Below are positions 32,696 to 41,310 of a stretch of DNA of 64,000 nucleotides, piece after piece. Position numbers and translations under genes: made by a program. The stretch spans positions 1 to 64,000 of the forward strand of contig NZ_ATXG01000006.1 in assembly GCF_000421565.1 (NCBI RefSeq). Direction: 5' to 3'. The notes below the pieces were generated by a model. It was not told the origin of the DNA. It searched no databases and worked only from the letters and a program-made list of their open reading frames with translations. Source of the DNA: Agromyces subbeticus DSM 16689 (GTDB lineage: Bacteria; Actinomycetota; Actinomycetes; Actinomycetales; Microbacteriaceae). Position 1 is the first letter of the stretch. Each line of letters opens with the position of its first letter.

Positions 32696-33463
32696 ATGGC
32701 ATCCGAGGGAACGGTGGCGCTGGTGACGGGCGCTGCGCGCGGCATCGGCCGAGGCATCGCGCTTCGGCTCGCACGCGACGGAGCTGCGGTGATCGTCGCG
32801 GATCTCGCCGATCACCCCGATGCCGAGCAGACCATGGCCGAGCTGCGCTCAGCGGGCGCCGACGCCGTCTACGTGCCGACCGATGTCAGCAGGGTGGCCG
32901 AGGCCAGAGGGCTCGTGAACGCCGGCGTCGAGGCGTTCGGGCGCATCGACGTGCTCGTCAACAACGCGGGCGTGCAGCGTCACGCCGCGTTCCTCGACGC
33001 AGAGGAGGACGACTACGACCTCGTGCTCGGCGTCAACCTCAAGGGGCCGTTCTTTCTCGCGCAGGCCTTCGCGCGCCACGTTCGCGAGCGCGGCGGCGGC
33101 GGGCGCATCGTGAACATCAGCTCGGTGCACGAAGAGCTGCCGTTTCCGAACTTCGCGAGCTATTGCGCGAGCAAGGGCGGTCTCAAGATGCTCACGCGCG
33201 ACCTCGCCGTCGAGCTCGCGCCGCTCGACATCACCGTGAACAACATCGCGCCCGGCGCCATCCGCACGTCGATCAATGACAGCCTGCTCGACGACCCGGC
33301 GAAGCTGCAGGCGCTGCGTGACGACATCCCGGCGGGGCGCATGGGCACGCCAGAGGAGGTCGCCGAGGCGGTCAGCTTCGCGATCTCACCGGGTGCCGCC
33401 TACCTGACCGGCAGCACGATCACGGTCGACGGCGGACTGATGTGGAACTATCGCGAGCAGTGA
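32696..33463 (+). CDS. Short-chain dehydrogenase/reductase (glucose 1-dehydrogenase-like)
   Basis: The 255-residue classical SDR has VTGAARGIGRGIALRLA, LVNNAGVQ, INISS-type NISSVHEELPF, and YCASKGGLKML with catalytic Tyr and Lys. It ends LTGSTITVDGGLMWNY. The VHEELPFPNFASYCASKGG segment is characteristic of glucose 1-dehydrogenase-type members that use NAD(P) to oxidise sugars, though the specificity is inferred. The start at ATG 32696 has a G-rich GGGGGTG site. It stands alone. Confidence 0.9.
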   Translation: MASEGTVALVTGAARGIGRGIALRLARDGAAVIVADLADHPDAEQTMAELRSAGADAVYVPTDVSRVAEARGLVNAGVEAFGRIDVLVNNAGVQRHAAFLDAEEDDYDLVLGVNLKGPFFLAQAFARHVRERGGGGRIVNISSVHEELPFPNFASYCASKGGLKMLTRDLAVELAPLDITVNNIAPGAIRTSINDSLLDDPAKLQALRDDIPAGRMGTPEEVAEAVSFAISPGAAYLTGSTITVDGGLMWNYREQ

Positions 33464-33526
33464 GCAGCGGGAGTGCGTGGGTCTTCGCGGCCCGGCTCGG
33501 ATGAAGCAGTCGAGGGCTCGACGAGA

Positions 33527-34411
33527 TCAGGCGTTCAGCGCGAGCTCCGTGTCGAGCAATTCGAGCAGCAGCGAGGCGGATGCCGCGGACGGCTCGCCCG
33601 TGATCGCCGACACGACCCACTGCGGCGCCGTCGACGGCAACGGCACGGCCACGAGTCCGGCGGCCTGTGGCTTGGCCGCGATGTGCTGGGGCACGAGGGC
33701 CACGCCGAGGCCCCGCTGCACGAGGTCGAGCAGCGTGTGCACGTCGTTCACCGTGCACCGCACCCGTCGGGCGACGCCGTGCGCCAGGCACGCCTCGTCG
33801 TTCAGCGAACGCACCGCCCACGATTCCTGGAAGTCGACGAAGTCGTCGTCGCGCAGGTCGGCCCAGTCGAGGGCGGTGCGAGCGGCGAGCGGATGCTGCG
33901 GAGGGCACAGCAGCACGAGGGGGCGACGCCCGAGCTCGATGCGGCGCACGCGCGCGAGCCGGTCGCCTGCGGCGACGAACGCGAGGTCGAGGCTGCCGTC
34001 GCGCACCCGCGCGATGAGCTCGTGCGACCCGGCCTGCGTGAAGTCGAGGTCGACCAGGGGGTAGCGTCGCCGGGCGCGCTCGAGCAGCGCCGCGACATCC
34101 ACGAAGCCGAGGCACTGCTCGGCGCCCACCCGGATGCTGCCCGACAGCTCGTGCGTGGCGCGTACGACCGCGTCTCGTGCCGCCGCCGCCTGGGCGAGCA
34201 TCGTGCGTGCATGGGGGAGCAGCGCCAGGCCCGCGTCGGTCGGTTCGACGCGACGCGTCGTGCGGTTGAACAACGTGGTGCCGAGCTCGTCTTCCAGTCC
34301 GCGGATCGCCGCCGACAGGCCCGACTGCGACACCCCGCACACCGCTGCGGCGCGGGTGAACTGCTGTTCGTCGGAGAGGGCGACGAGGTACTCCATCTGA
34401 CGCAGGTCCAT
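33527..34411 (-). CDS. LysR family transcriptional regulator
   Basis: The 294-residue regulator begins MDLRQMEYLVALSDEQQFT, with the winged HTH at 15-60 (RAAAVCGVSQSGLSAAIRGLEDELGTTLFNRT) and a periplasmic-binding-protein-like effector domain thereafter (GSIRVGAEQCLG...). It is divergent from the aldo/keto reductase gene with about 110 bases between them, the standard LysR arrangement, so it probably activates that gene in response to an unknown inducer. A CTAG-N11-CTAG dyad is in the gap. Confidence 0.92.
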   Translation of the reverse strand: MDLRQMEYLVALSDEQQFTRAAAVCGVSQSGLSAAIRGLEDELGTTLFNRTTRRVEPTDAGLALLPHARTMLAQAAAARDAVVRATHELSGSIRVGAEQCLGFVDVAALLERARRRYPLVDLDFTQAGSHELIARVRDGSLDLAFVAAGDRLARVRRIELGRRPLVLLCPPQHPLAARTALDWADLRDDDFVDFQESWAVRSLNDEACLAHGVARRVRCTVNDVHTLLDLVQRGLGVALVPQHIAAKPQAAGLVAVPLPSTAPQWVVSAITGEPSAASASLLLELLDTELALNA

Positions 34412-34442
34412 CTATCGGCATTCCTTCTGAATCGCATGACCA

Positions 34443-34461
34443 CTAGTTGTTGGACTTCTAG
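34443..34461. promoter_or_regulatory. LysR-type binding site and promoter candidate
   Basis: CTAG-N11-CTAG (34443-34461) is an inverted repeat with the T-N11-A spacing of LysR boxes. It overlaps a possible -35 TTGGAC (34450-34455); 16 bases on, CATAGG (34472-34477) could be the -10 for the aldo/keto reductase gene, starting at 34521. Both calls are by eye. Confidence 0.4.
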
Positions 34462-34520
34462 CTTGCGGCTCCATAGGGTGAATCCGCAACATCCGGAACC
34501 GACAGCCTCAGGAGCAGACC

Positions 34521-35456
34521 GTGAAGACCATTCCCCTCGGTGGCGGCGACCTCACCGCGCCCAACGTCGTGCTCGGACTCATGCGAATCCAGCAGATGAG
34601 CGACGACGCCGTGCGTGAACTCGTCGGCTCGGCCCGCGACGCCGGCATCGACTTCTTCGATCACGCCGACATCTACGGCGACGAGCTGCACGGCTGCGAA
34701 CGGCGCTTCGCCGAGGCCATGCAGCTGACCCCGGCGCAGCGCGACGAGATCACCCTGCAGACCAAGGCCGGCATCGTGAAAGACGGCCCCTACTTCGACT
34801 TCTCGTACGAGCACATCATCGAGTCCGTCGAGGGCTCGCTGCGCGCACTCGAGACCGACCGCATCGACGTGCTGCTGCTGCACCGCCCCGACGCGCTCGT
34901 CGAGCCCGACGAGGTCGCCCGCGCATTCGACGAGCTCGAGGCTTCCGGCAAGGTGCTCGCCTTCGGCGTCTCGAACCACACCCCGCGGCAGATCGACCTG
35001 CTGAAGAAGTCGGTGAAGCAGACGCTCGTGGCGAACCAGCTGCAGCTGTCGATCACGCACTCGCCGATCATCGCCGAGGGCGTCGCTGCGAACATGCAGG
35101 GGCTCGAGCAGTCGATCACCCTCGATGGCGGCGGCATCATCGACTACTGCCGGCTGCACGACATCACCATCCAGGCGTGGTCGCCGTTCCAGGCCGGATT
35201 CTTCACGGGCGTCTTCCTCGGCTCGGCCGAGTACCCCGAGCTGAACGCCGCGATCGACCGCCTCGCCGCGAAGTACGACGTACCTGCCATCGCGATCGCC
35301 ACCGCATGGATCACCCGCCACCCGGCGAACATGCAGGTCGTGCTCGGCACGACGACCCCCGAGCGCGTGGCCGGCGCGGCTCAGGGGTCCGATGTGCCGC
35401 TCACGCGTGCCGAGTGGTACGAGCTGTTCCGCACCGCCGGGTACCGAGTGCCCTGA
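34521..35456 (+). CDS. Aldo/keto reductase (YdhF-like)
   Basis: The 311-residue TIM-barrel oxidoreductase begins KTIPLGGGDLTAPNVVLGLM. Catalytic positions are visible: FDHADIYGD (Asp, Tyr), LQTKAGI (Lys) and LLLHRPDALVEPD (His). The C-terminal TITH-like AWITRHPANMQVVLGTTTPERV is the NADPH-binding region. It is a short AKR of the YdhF branch, reducing carbonyl compounds with NADPH. The GTG start has AGGAG eight bases upstream. It is divergent from its probable LysR regulator. Confidence 0.92.
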   Translation: MKTIPLGGGDLTAPNVVLGLMRIQQMSDDAVRELVGSARDAGIDFFDHADIYGDELHGCERRFAEAMQLTPAQRDEITLQTKAGIVKDGPYFDFSYEHIIESVEGSLRALETDRIDVLLLHRPDALVEPDEVARAFDELEASGKVLAFGVSNHTPRQIDLLKKSVKQTLVANQLQLSITHSPIIAEGVAANMQGLEQSITLDGGGIIDYCRLHDITIQAWSPFQAGFFTGVFLGSAEYPELNAAIDRLAAKYDVPAIAIATAWITRHPANMQVVLGTTTPERVAGAAQGSDVPLTRAEWYELFRTAGYRVP

Positions 35457-35543
35457 CGCGGCGCCGTGCCGGCTCAGCCGATCAACGGATGACGTCGCGG
35501 ACATCGATCTCGTACAGGCGGTTCCCCCGAGTGCCCTGCCCGA

Positions 35544-35909
35544 TCAGCCGCCCAGGTAGTACGTGGCGGTCTGAACGAGTCCGATGAATGCGCCGAACAC
35601 CTCTGCACCGCCGAGTGCGGCGCCGGCGGCGGCGAACCCCTTCGGGGCGTCGCGCCGCAGCAGCACGATCAGGCCGAGCACGAGTGCTCCGATGCCGAGC
35701 ACGAGCGAGAGCACATTGGCGACCAGACCGAGCGTGCTGATGAGTTCGTACGCCATCGGCAGTGCGGTGCTGATCAGGAACGGTGCGACGAGTCCGAGCA
35801 GCCGGGTGATCACGACACTCGCAATCCCCACGACGAAGGCGATCAACCCGAGCAGCCGGAAGTTGGTGCTCGGGCGGGGCTCGACGGGGGGCGCGGAAAG
35901 GTCCGTCAT
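35544..35909 (-). CDS. Small integral membrane protein
   Basis: The 121-residue protein has four hydrophobic stretches (RLLGLIAFVVGIASVVI, LGLVAPFLISTALPM, LISTLGLVANVLSLVLGIGALVLGLIVLL, GAEVFGAFIGLVQTATYYL). The N-terminus has a short proline-rich cytoplasmic part. I do not recognise a family. ATG 35909 follows GGAAAGG. It is divergent from the LLM oxidoreductase gene. Confidence 0.65.
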   Translation of the reverse strand: MTDLSAPPVEPRPSTNFRLLGLIAFVVGIASVVITRLLGLVAPFLISTALPMAYELISTLGLVANVLSLVLGIGALVLGLIVLLRRDAPKGFAAAGAALGGAEVFGAFIGLVQTATYYLGG

Positions 35910-35989
35910 GGCCCCAATCATGCCCGACCGCGGCATCCGCTCGGTGGACGACGATCTCAGTTGCCGGTGGGTGCTGCCAGAGTGGGAGG

Positions 35990-36865
35990 ATGCGTCGAAT
36001 CGGAGCGATCTTCCAGCCCGCGTTCCCACCTGAGCAGTTCCGGCCCGCGGTCGAGGCCGCCGAGGCCGGGGGAGTGCCCGAGCTCTGGCTCTGGGAGGAC
36101 TGCTTCCAGCAGTCCGCCTTCGCCTCGGCGGCCGCGGCACTCGCGTGGACTGAACGCCTGCGGGTGGGCATCGGCGTCGCTCCGATGCCGCTGCGCAACG
36201 TGGCGATCACCGCCATGGAGATCGCGACGATCGAGCGCATGTTCCCGGGGCGCCTGGTGCCCGGCGTGGGGCACGGTGTGCAGCGCTGGATGGCGCAGAC
36301 CGGCAGCCGGGTCGCCTCACCGCTCACGCTCATGCGCGAATACGTGCCGGCGCTGCGGCAGCTGCTCGCTGGCGAAGAGGTCACCGCGAGCGGCCGCTAC
36401 GTCACGCTCGACCGCGTGCGACTCGACTGGCCGCCGGCCACGGCTCCACTCGTGTACGCGGCGGGCGAAGGTCCGAAGACCCTGCACCTGACCGGTGAGG
36501 TGGCCGATGGCACCGTGCTCACGGGCGGCACGTCGGTCGAGCGTGCGGCGCAGGCGGTTGCCGCCATCGCCGCCGGCCGTGCAGAAGCCGGCCGCGACGG
36601 CGGCAGCGAGACGGTCGTCTATCTCATGGCGGGCTTCGGCGGCGCCGAAGCCGAGGCGCGGGTGGCGAGCGAACTCACGACGTGGAACATGCCCGAAGAT
36701 CAGCGTCTGGCCGCCGTCGGCGACGCATCCGCCGTGGCCGAGGTCGCCGAGCGGTTCTTCGCTGCCGGGGTCGACGCCGTGGTGCTGCAGCCGACCTCCG
36801 ACGAGCCCGACCTCGAGGCCTTCATGGGGCACGTCGGCGACGTCGCCCGACAGTTCGCGTCGTAG
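35990..36865 (+). CDS. LLM-class flavin-dependent oxidoreductase
   Basis: The 291-residue protein looks like a luciferase-like monooxygenase or F420-dependent reductase: IGAIFQPAFPPEQFRPAVEAAEAGGVPELWLWED, shown in part as ELWLWEDCF, then LRVGIGVAPMPLRNV, IERMFPGRLVPGVGHGV and VYAAGEGPKTL, GEVADGTVL. The GVGHGV and AAGEGPKTL loops are the cofactor-binding parts. Whether it uses FMN or F420 cannot be seen. It is followed 22 bases later by a PLDc_N membrane gene. Confidence 0.87.
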   Translation: MRRIGAIFQPAFPPEQFRPAVEAAEAGGVPELWLWEDCFQQSAFASAAAALAWTERLRVGIGVAPMPLRNVAITAMEIATIERMFPGRLVPGVGHGVQRWMAQTGSRVASPLTLMREYVPALRQLLAGEEVTASGRYVTLDRVRLDWPPATAPLVYAAGEGPKTLHLTGEVADGTVLTGGTSVERAAQAVAAIAAGRAEAGRDGGSETVVYLMAGFGGAEAEARVASELTTWNMPEDQRLAAVGDASAVAEVAERFFAAGVDAVVLQPTSDEPDLEAFMGHVGDVARQFAS

Positions 36866-36887
36866 CGCCGGGCGTGCACCGCCCAAT

Positions 36888-37268
36888 ATGCTGACGGCCA
36901 TGGCTGCCGTGTTTCCCGTGATTCTGATCGCCGCAATGGTGATCGCGCTGATCGACATCATCATGCGCGACGACTCGCAGGTGCGGCACCTGCCGAAGTT
37001 CGGCTGGATCCTGCTCGTCGTTCTCCTGCCGCTCATCGGCACGCTGCTGTGGTTCATCATCGGCCGTGAGTACGGCGCCGCCTCGGCCAACGAGGGCATC
37101 GGCACGCTCATCGCCACGCGCTCGCAGCCGGCTCAGCGCCCGCCCGTGCAACAGGTCAGCTCGACCGAGCAGCAGCTCGCCGACCTCGACCGCGAGATCG
37201 AGTACTACCAGCGCCGGGCCGAACTCGAGCGCCTCAAGCGCGAGGCCGAGGGCGGCTCGGCGAGCTGA
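36888..37268 (+). CDS. PLDc_N domain membrane protein
   Basis: This protein of 126 residues (or 122 from ATG 36900) has two N-terminal helices (VFPVILIAAMVIALIDIIM and FGWILLVVLLPLIGTLLWFIIGREYG). The PKFGWILLVVLLPLIGTLLWFIIGR pattern is the PLD nuclease N-terminal type domain, found here without any phospholipase D domain. The C-terminal half is a charged coiled-coil-like tail (EQQLADLDREIEYYQRRAEL). No ribosome site clearly picks between the two starts. Confidence 0.8.
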   Translation: MLTAMAAVFPVILIAAMVIALIDIIMRDDSQVRHLPKFGWILLVVLLPLIGTLLWFIIGREYGAASANEGIGTLIATRSQPAQRPPVQQVSSTEQQLADLDREIEYYQRRAELERLKREAEGGSAS

Positions 37269-37275
37269 CGACGCC

Positions 37276-37656
37276 ATGAGCCTCGATGTCTACCTTCAAG
37301 ACTTTTCCGATGCTCCTGCTGATCGCAGCGATTCGGTGGGTAGACACGTACTTGCGCCACTGCTCGACGCGCGCGGCGAGAACCTTATGACCGCTGACGG
37401 ATCAGCCGCCGTGTACGGTGCCGGCGAGGCGCCGTTGAGCGGGTTGATGTTCAACCACATCGAAGGCGACCTTGCTTGGGACGCGATCTTCAACATTGCT
37501 GTCGCCGGCAGCTGGGTGATCATGCCGGTCGGCGGCCCGCTCTGCATCGTTGCGGATGATCACGCTGAGTCGATTCCCGAGAACTTCGCAAACGACGGCG
37601 TCATTATCGTTCGTTCCGGGAGTGAGCTGAGGAACGCTGTCACGGCTGAAGCTTGA
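37276..37656 (+). CDS. Hypothetical protein, unrecognised
   Basis: This 126-residue acidic protein (MSLDVYLQDFSDAPADRSDS...) begins eight bases after the PLDc_N stop codon. Its third positions are visibly less G/C-rich than its neighbours', which hints at acquisition. It has no signal peptide or membrane segment; INIAVAGSWVIMPVGGPLCIV is its only hydrophobic stretch. SMI1-like immunity-type proteins have similar size and charge, but I see no convincing match. No function assigned. Confidence 0.6.
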   Translation: MSLDVYLQDFSDAPADRSDSVGRHVLAPLLDARGENLMTADGSAAVYGAGEAPLSGLMFNHIEGDLAWDAIFNIAVAGSWVIMPVGGPLCIVADDHAESIPENFANDGVIIVRSGSELRNAVTAEA

Positions 37657-37733
37657 GCGCAACGATCACGGCTGCTTCAGGACGCGCCTCAGCTCGTGAA
37701 TCCGCGCCCGGGTGTTATTTCGGACGTGACGCG

Positions 37734-38024
37734 TTACGGTGCGGCTACCGCCAATCGAACGGTGGCAGCGTCTCCGACGTCGAGGCCCTCGGCTTCTCGC
37801 ACCCAGGCCTTGATGGGCACGATGTAGCCGCCGTCTTTCGGCCAGAGTGCGCTCGCCCACTCGCTGCCGCCGATGCGCACCGTGACGGGGACCATGCCCC
37901 AGCCGTAGGTCACGAGCGGCGCGATCGTCTCGAGCGCGGTGCATTCGTCGGGCGGCACCGTGACGAAATGCCAGGGTGCCGGGCCGCGCCAGAACCAGAT
38001 CTCGCCGGTGAACGTCAGTTCCAC
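37734..38024 (-). CDS. DUF1905 domain protein
   Basis: The 96-residue beta-rich protein reads LTFTGEIWFWRGPAPWHFVT, then YGWGMVPVTVRIGG, WPKDGGYIVPIKAWVREAEG. This PAPWHFVTVP...GWGMVPV.VRIG...PKDGGY pattern is diagnostic for DUF1905. Function unknown; some relatives are fused to YdeI/OmpD-associated domains. It is convergent with the hypothetical gene before it. Confidence 0.9.
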   Translation of the reverse strand: MELTFTGEIWFWRGPAPWHFVTVPPDECTALETIAPLVTYGWGMVPVTVRIGGSEWASALWPKDGGYIVPIKAWVREAEGLDVGDAATVRLAVAAP

Positions 38025-38055
38025 CGCTTCAGAATACGGACCCGACGTTGCCTAA

Positions 38056-38607
38056 CTACACATGCGACGCCGTTGCGCTCGCCGTCGCCTGGTGCAGGTG
38101 CAGATGCAGCGAGCGCACGCGCCAGCCGTAGAACGCGACGGCGAGGGTGCTGGCGAGGTAGAGCACGATCGCCTGCAGCGCGAACGCCGGGTAGTGGATC
38201 AGCCATCGCTGCTGACTCGGGTCGGCGGCGAAGTCGGGGTTGTCGCTGACGTACGGCACCACCGAGCCGAGCCAGTAGCCCGCCGCTTGGCCGCCGGCAT
38301 AGATGGCGATGCCGGCGAGCAGGGCGATCACGGCACCGCCCGTGCTCTGGCGCCACACCGAGGCCGCGACCCGCAGTGCCGTTTGCGGCACCCACGACTC
38401 GCGAACCGGCGCGAGCCACGCAGACATCACCGGTGCCAGCACGAACGCGGCGGTGACGAGCAGGAGGAGCAGGCCGACGCCGAGGGCGAGCAGTCGCTCG
38501 TCGCTCGCCCGGCTGCGCACGAGTTGCGGAATGAGGAGGAGCACGAGGAGCGGGATGCACCCGATCAGGCACGCGAGCCACGTGCGCAGGAAGGTTCTGG
38601 AGTTCAC
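38056..38607 (-). CDS. Integral membrane protein, unrecognised
   Basis: The protein is about 183 residues with four hydrophobic segments: WLACLIGCIPLLVLLLIPQLV, LLALGVGLLLLLVTAAFVLAPVM, GGAVIALLAGIAIYAGGQAAGYWL and AFALQAIVLYLASTLAVAFYGW. It ends in a His-bearing tail (LHLHLHQATASATASHV). GTG 38607 is taken as the start since GGAGGG lies just ahead, although close; an in-frame upstream ATG would overlap the hydrolase gene. It may be co-transcribed with the hydrolase 55 bases upstream. Confidence 0.65.
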   Translation of the reverse strand: MNSRTFLRTWLACLIGCIPLLVLLLIPQLVRSRASDERLLALGVGLLLLLVTAAFVLAPVMSAWLAPVRESWVPQTALRVAASVWRQSTGGAVIALLAGIAIYAGGQAAGYWLGSVVPYVSDNPDFAADPSQQRWLIHYPAFALQAIVLYLASTLAVAFYGWRVRSLHLHLHQATASATASHV

Positions 38608-38662
38608 GCCCTCCACGCTATGGAGCGCGTGGTCGGTCGAGCCATCCGGAAAACCCCCGAGC

Positions 38663-39499
38663 TCAGTTCGTGGCGGTGGCGGTGATGGTGGCTGTGGTGG
38701 CGCTTGCGGCCGGATCGGCGGCGTGTGTCGCATGCACGAAGGCGGCGAGCTCAGCGGCCATGGCTTCGGGCTCCCAGCTGTGCTCGCTGCCGGGCATGGG
38801 CTTCCAGCTCGCGCCGGGGATGGCGGCAGTGATCGATTCGGCGGCGGGCGTCATGATGTCGTAGGTCGCCTCGCCGACCATCGTGAGCACCGGAACCCGG
38901 ATGCCGCCGAAGAGCTGCGCGTGCGGTGCCGACTCTGCCCACGCGAGCGATTCACCGTCGGGGCGGAGGCTCGGCGCCTGCTCGACCATGGCGGGAATGC
39001 TGCGCACGACGTCGAGGATCTCGGGCGGCATGTCTTTCATGTACTCGTCGAGAGCGGCGGCGTTCTCGCCGGCGTCGATCCACCGGTTCACCTCGTCGGC
39101 CCACTCGCGGGCGCCGCTGTTCGGCGGTGCGAGCGGCGCCTCCCAGAGGGCGAGCGCGGCGACGGGTAGCCCGTCGACCGCGGCACGCAGCGAGATCGAG
39201 CAGCCCGAGGAGTGACCGCAGAGTGCTGCCCGACCGCCGACGACCCCGATCAGTGCCTCGATTGCCGCGAGTTCGCGCTCGAGCGTGATGACGCCGCCGG
39301 TCGCGCTCTCACCGCGACCGACGCGGTCGTACACGATCGTGGTGACGCCGCGCTCGGCCAGGAGCTCGGCCGTGCGCGTGGTGTCGGGGTCGATCTCGCG
39401 CCACGGGCCGGCGCCGGCGACGAAGATCAGTGCCGGGCCGTCGCCTCGGCGGTCGTAGGCGACGCGGTCGCCGTTGGAGGTGGTCACGAACTCGGACAT
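38663..39499 (-). CDS. Alpha/beta hydrolase
   Basis: The 278-residue hydrolase has the oxyanion region IFVAGAGPWREID, YDRVGRGESAT, and a nucleophile elbow LCGHSSGCSISL with Ser in G-x-S-x-G (GHSSG). The later FVH...EHSWEPE region contains the catalytic His, and VGEATYD... the acid. AAGGAG lies seven bases ahead of ATG 39499. It is divergent from a TetR gene; two near-identical operator-like sequences in the gap (39517-39559) suggest it is repressed by that regulator. Substrate unknown. Confidence 0.87.
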   Translation of the reverse strand: MSEFVTTSNGDRVAYDRRGDGPALIFVAGAGPWREIDPDTTRTAELLAERGVTTIVYDRVGRGESATGGVITLERELAAIEALIGVVGGRAALCGHSSGCSISLRAAVDGLPVAALALWEAPLAPPNSGAREWADEVNRWIDAGENAAALDEYMKDMPPEILDVVRSIPAMVEQAPSLRPDGESLAWAESAPHAQLFGGIRVPVLTMVGEATYDIMTPAAESITAAIPGASWKPMPGSEHSWEPEAMAAELAAFVHATHAADPAASATTATITATATN

Positions 39500-39516
39500 C
39501 TGGTTCTCCTTCTCGA

Positions 39517-39559
39517 AATAGACTGACCAGTTTGATTTCTTCAAACTAGACTGTCTAGT
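39517..39559. promoter_or_regulatory. Two copies of a TetR operator between divergent hydrolase and tetR genes
   Basis: ACTAGACTGTCTAGT (39545-39559) is a perfect 15-bp palindrome. AATAGACTGACCAGT (39517-39531) matches it at 12 of 15 positions. Between them AGTTTGA-TTTCT-TCAAACT (39529-39547) is another perfect inverted repeat. TAGACTG-type palindromes are classical for TetR repressors. The sites fill the whole 82-base gap and would cover both promoters. Confidence 0.7.
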
Positions 39560-39581
39560 ACGAAACGTCAAGGGAGCATGC

Positions 39582-40211
39582 ATGGCCGTCGCGAAGGCAC
39601 CCACACAATCGGAGCGCAAGCACCTCGCCATGCTCGCCGCGGCCGAGCAGCTGTTCCTGCGCCACGGCTACCTCGGCACGAGCATGGACGAGCTCGCCGA
39701 GCTCTCGCAGGTGTCGAAGCAGACGGTGTACGCCCACTTCGGCAGCAAAAAGGCGCTCTTCGTCGAACTCGTGTCATCGATGACCGGCGGCGCGGGCGAC
39801 GGCCTGCATGATCTCGACGAGATGCCGGCGCCAGACGGCGACGTCGCCGGGTTCCTCGAGCGCTATGCCGTCGACGAACTCTCGGTCGTGATGACACCGC
39901 GGCTGCTGCAACTGCGACGACTCGTGATCGGCGAGGTCGGCCGGTTTCCCGAGCTCGCCACGGCGCTCTACGAGAACGGCCCCGACCGCGCCATCCGCTC
40001 GCTCGCCGAGGTCATGACGTCGCTGGCCGAGCGCGGCCTCCTCGCCGTGGATCAGCCGCTCGAAGCGGCGACGACCTTCAACTGGCTCGTGATGGGCGCG
40101 CCGATGAACGAGGCGATGCTGCTCGGCGACGGGGCGATTCCCGAGCCGGCGGTGTTGCGCCGGCACGCTGCGCACGTCACCCGGGTGTTCCTCGCCGCCT
40201 ACGGCGTCTGA
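39582..40211 (+). CDS. TetR/AcrR family transcriptional regulator
   Basis: The 209-residue regulator has the HTH at 15-60 (AAAEQLFLRHGYLGTSMDEL, VSKQTVYAHFGSKKALFVEL), a canonical TetR signature. The C-terminal domain (TPRLLQLRRLVIGEVGRFPELA) is like AcrR/TetR_C types that sense lipophilic drugs or metabolites. It is divergent from the alpha/beta hydrolase gene, with two operator copies in between, so it probably represses both. Confidence 0.92.
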   Translation: MAVAKAPTQSERKHLAMLAAAEQLFLRHGYLGTSMDELAELSQVSKQTVYAHFGSKKALFVELVSSMTGGAGDGLHDLDEMPAPDGDVAGFLERYAVDELSVVMTPRLLQLRRLVIGEVGRFPELATALYENGPDRAIRSLAEVMTSLAERGLLAVDQPLEAATTFNWLVMGAPMNEAMLLGDGAIPEPAVLRRHAAHVTRVFLAAYGV

Positions 40212-40247
40212 GGCCGTCTCGCGACGTTCGACGCCGGGCGCGGCTCG

Positions 40248-41219
40248 TCAGTCCCAGCCCATGTTGATCGTGCGTTCGAAGTTGCGATAGCCGCCGCGCT
40301 CGAACGCGCGTGCCATGGGCACGTTGGGCACGTCGGTCGATGCCCGCACGCGCGGCGCGCCAGCCTCGGCGAGCACCCGCGTGCCCTCGGTCAGGATGCC
40401 GTCGATGTAGCCGTTGCCACGGTGCTCGGGCAGCACCGCGAGGTACGCCACGATGTGGTGATACGAGTTGCGCGCCGGCAGCACGAAGCCGACGACCTCG
40501 CCCTCGGCGTTCTCGGCGACGCGCCACCACTCGCGCGGACTCGAGAACCGGGCGAACTCGTTCTGCCACTGTCCGAGCGCCGTCTCGCGAGGCGTCATGC
40601 GGGCCAGGTCTTCCCGGCAGTGCACGTCGAGCGTGCCATCGAGGGCGCGCGTCAAGAGGTCGAGCCATTCCTCATCGGATGCTGCGGGGCGGAAGCTCAG
40701 TCGCGGGTCGGGCTCGGCGATCGGGGTGCCCGGCTGCCACTCGAGGCGCAGGCGCTCGACGAGGAGTCGCGCCCCGAGGCGTTCGAGCAGCGCCATGCGC
40801 AGCTCAGTGCCGCGGCGGGTCGCGGGCTGCTCGCGCCAGTCGGCCGGCAGGTAGCGCCCGTACTCGGGCTGCTGCGTGAGGCCGCGCAGCACGTGGGCGC
40901 GAGCCGCGTCGAGGAGCGCGCCGCCGATCGAGAGGGCCTCGTCGTCGGCGAGCGACTCGTCGAAGTCGAGGATGTCGAAGAGCTCGGGCTCCGCGGCATC
41001 CGGTGCCTTCCACCACGCGGCGCGCGCGACCGGCTGCCCGTCTCGCAACGCGAGCCACATCCACTCGGGGCGACGTCGCCCCTGCTCGAGGTCATCGGCG
41101 AGCTCGTCGTTGAGCGTGTAGGGCAGACGATTGAAGAGTTCGATCTCGTCGGGGCCGCTCAGGTGGCGGAGTTCGACGGCGGGCTCGGCTGGTCGACGGG
41201 AGTCGGAGAGTTCGGGCAT
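40248..41219 (-). CDS. GNAT family N-acetyltransferase
   Basis: The 323-residue protein is two GNAT-like halves. The N-terminal half includes WMWLALRDGQPVARAAWW; the C-terminal half has EVVGFVLPARNSYHHIVAYLAVLPEHRGNGY, given in part as LAVLPEHRGNGYIDGIL, the acetyl-CoA pyrophosphate loop (Q/RxxGxG/A as HRGNGY), and MARAFERGGYRNF at the end. Such doubled GNATs include mycothiol-synthase-like and unknown-substrate enzymes. The start ATG 41219 has no strong ribosome site. It is a single-gene unit divergent from the next hydrolase. Confidence 0.85.
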   Translation of the reverse strand: MPELSDSRRPAEPAVELRHLSGPDEIELFNRLPYTLNDELADDLEQGRRRPEWMWLALRDGQPVARAAWWKAPDAAEPELFDILDFDESLADDEALSIGGALLDAARAHVLRGLTQQPEYGRYLPADWREQPATRRGTELRMALLERLGARLLVERLRLEWQPGTPIAEPDPRLSFRPAASDEEWLDLLTRALDGTLDVHCREDLARMTPRETALGQWQNEFARFSSPREWWRVAENAEGEVVGFVLPARNSYHHIVAYLAVLPEHRGNGYIDGILTEGTRVLAEAGAPRVRASTDVPNVPMARAFERGGYRNFERTINMGWD

Positions 41220-41310
41220 GTGAGCGAGGCTATCGATTGCGAGACGACCGGTCGGCGGGCCTGTGGAGAACGGGCGACGTCGATCGGCGCCAGCTGGCAT
41301 GATCGACGCG

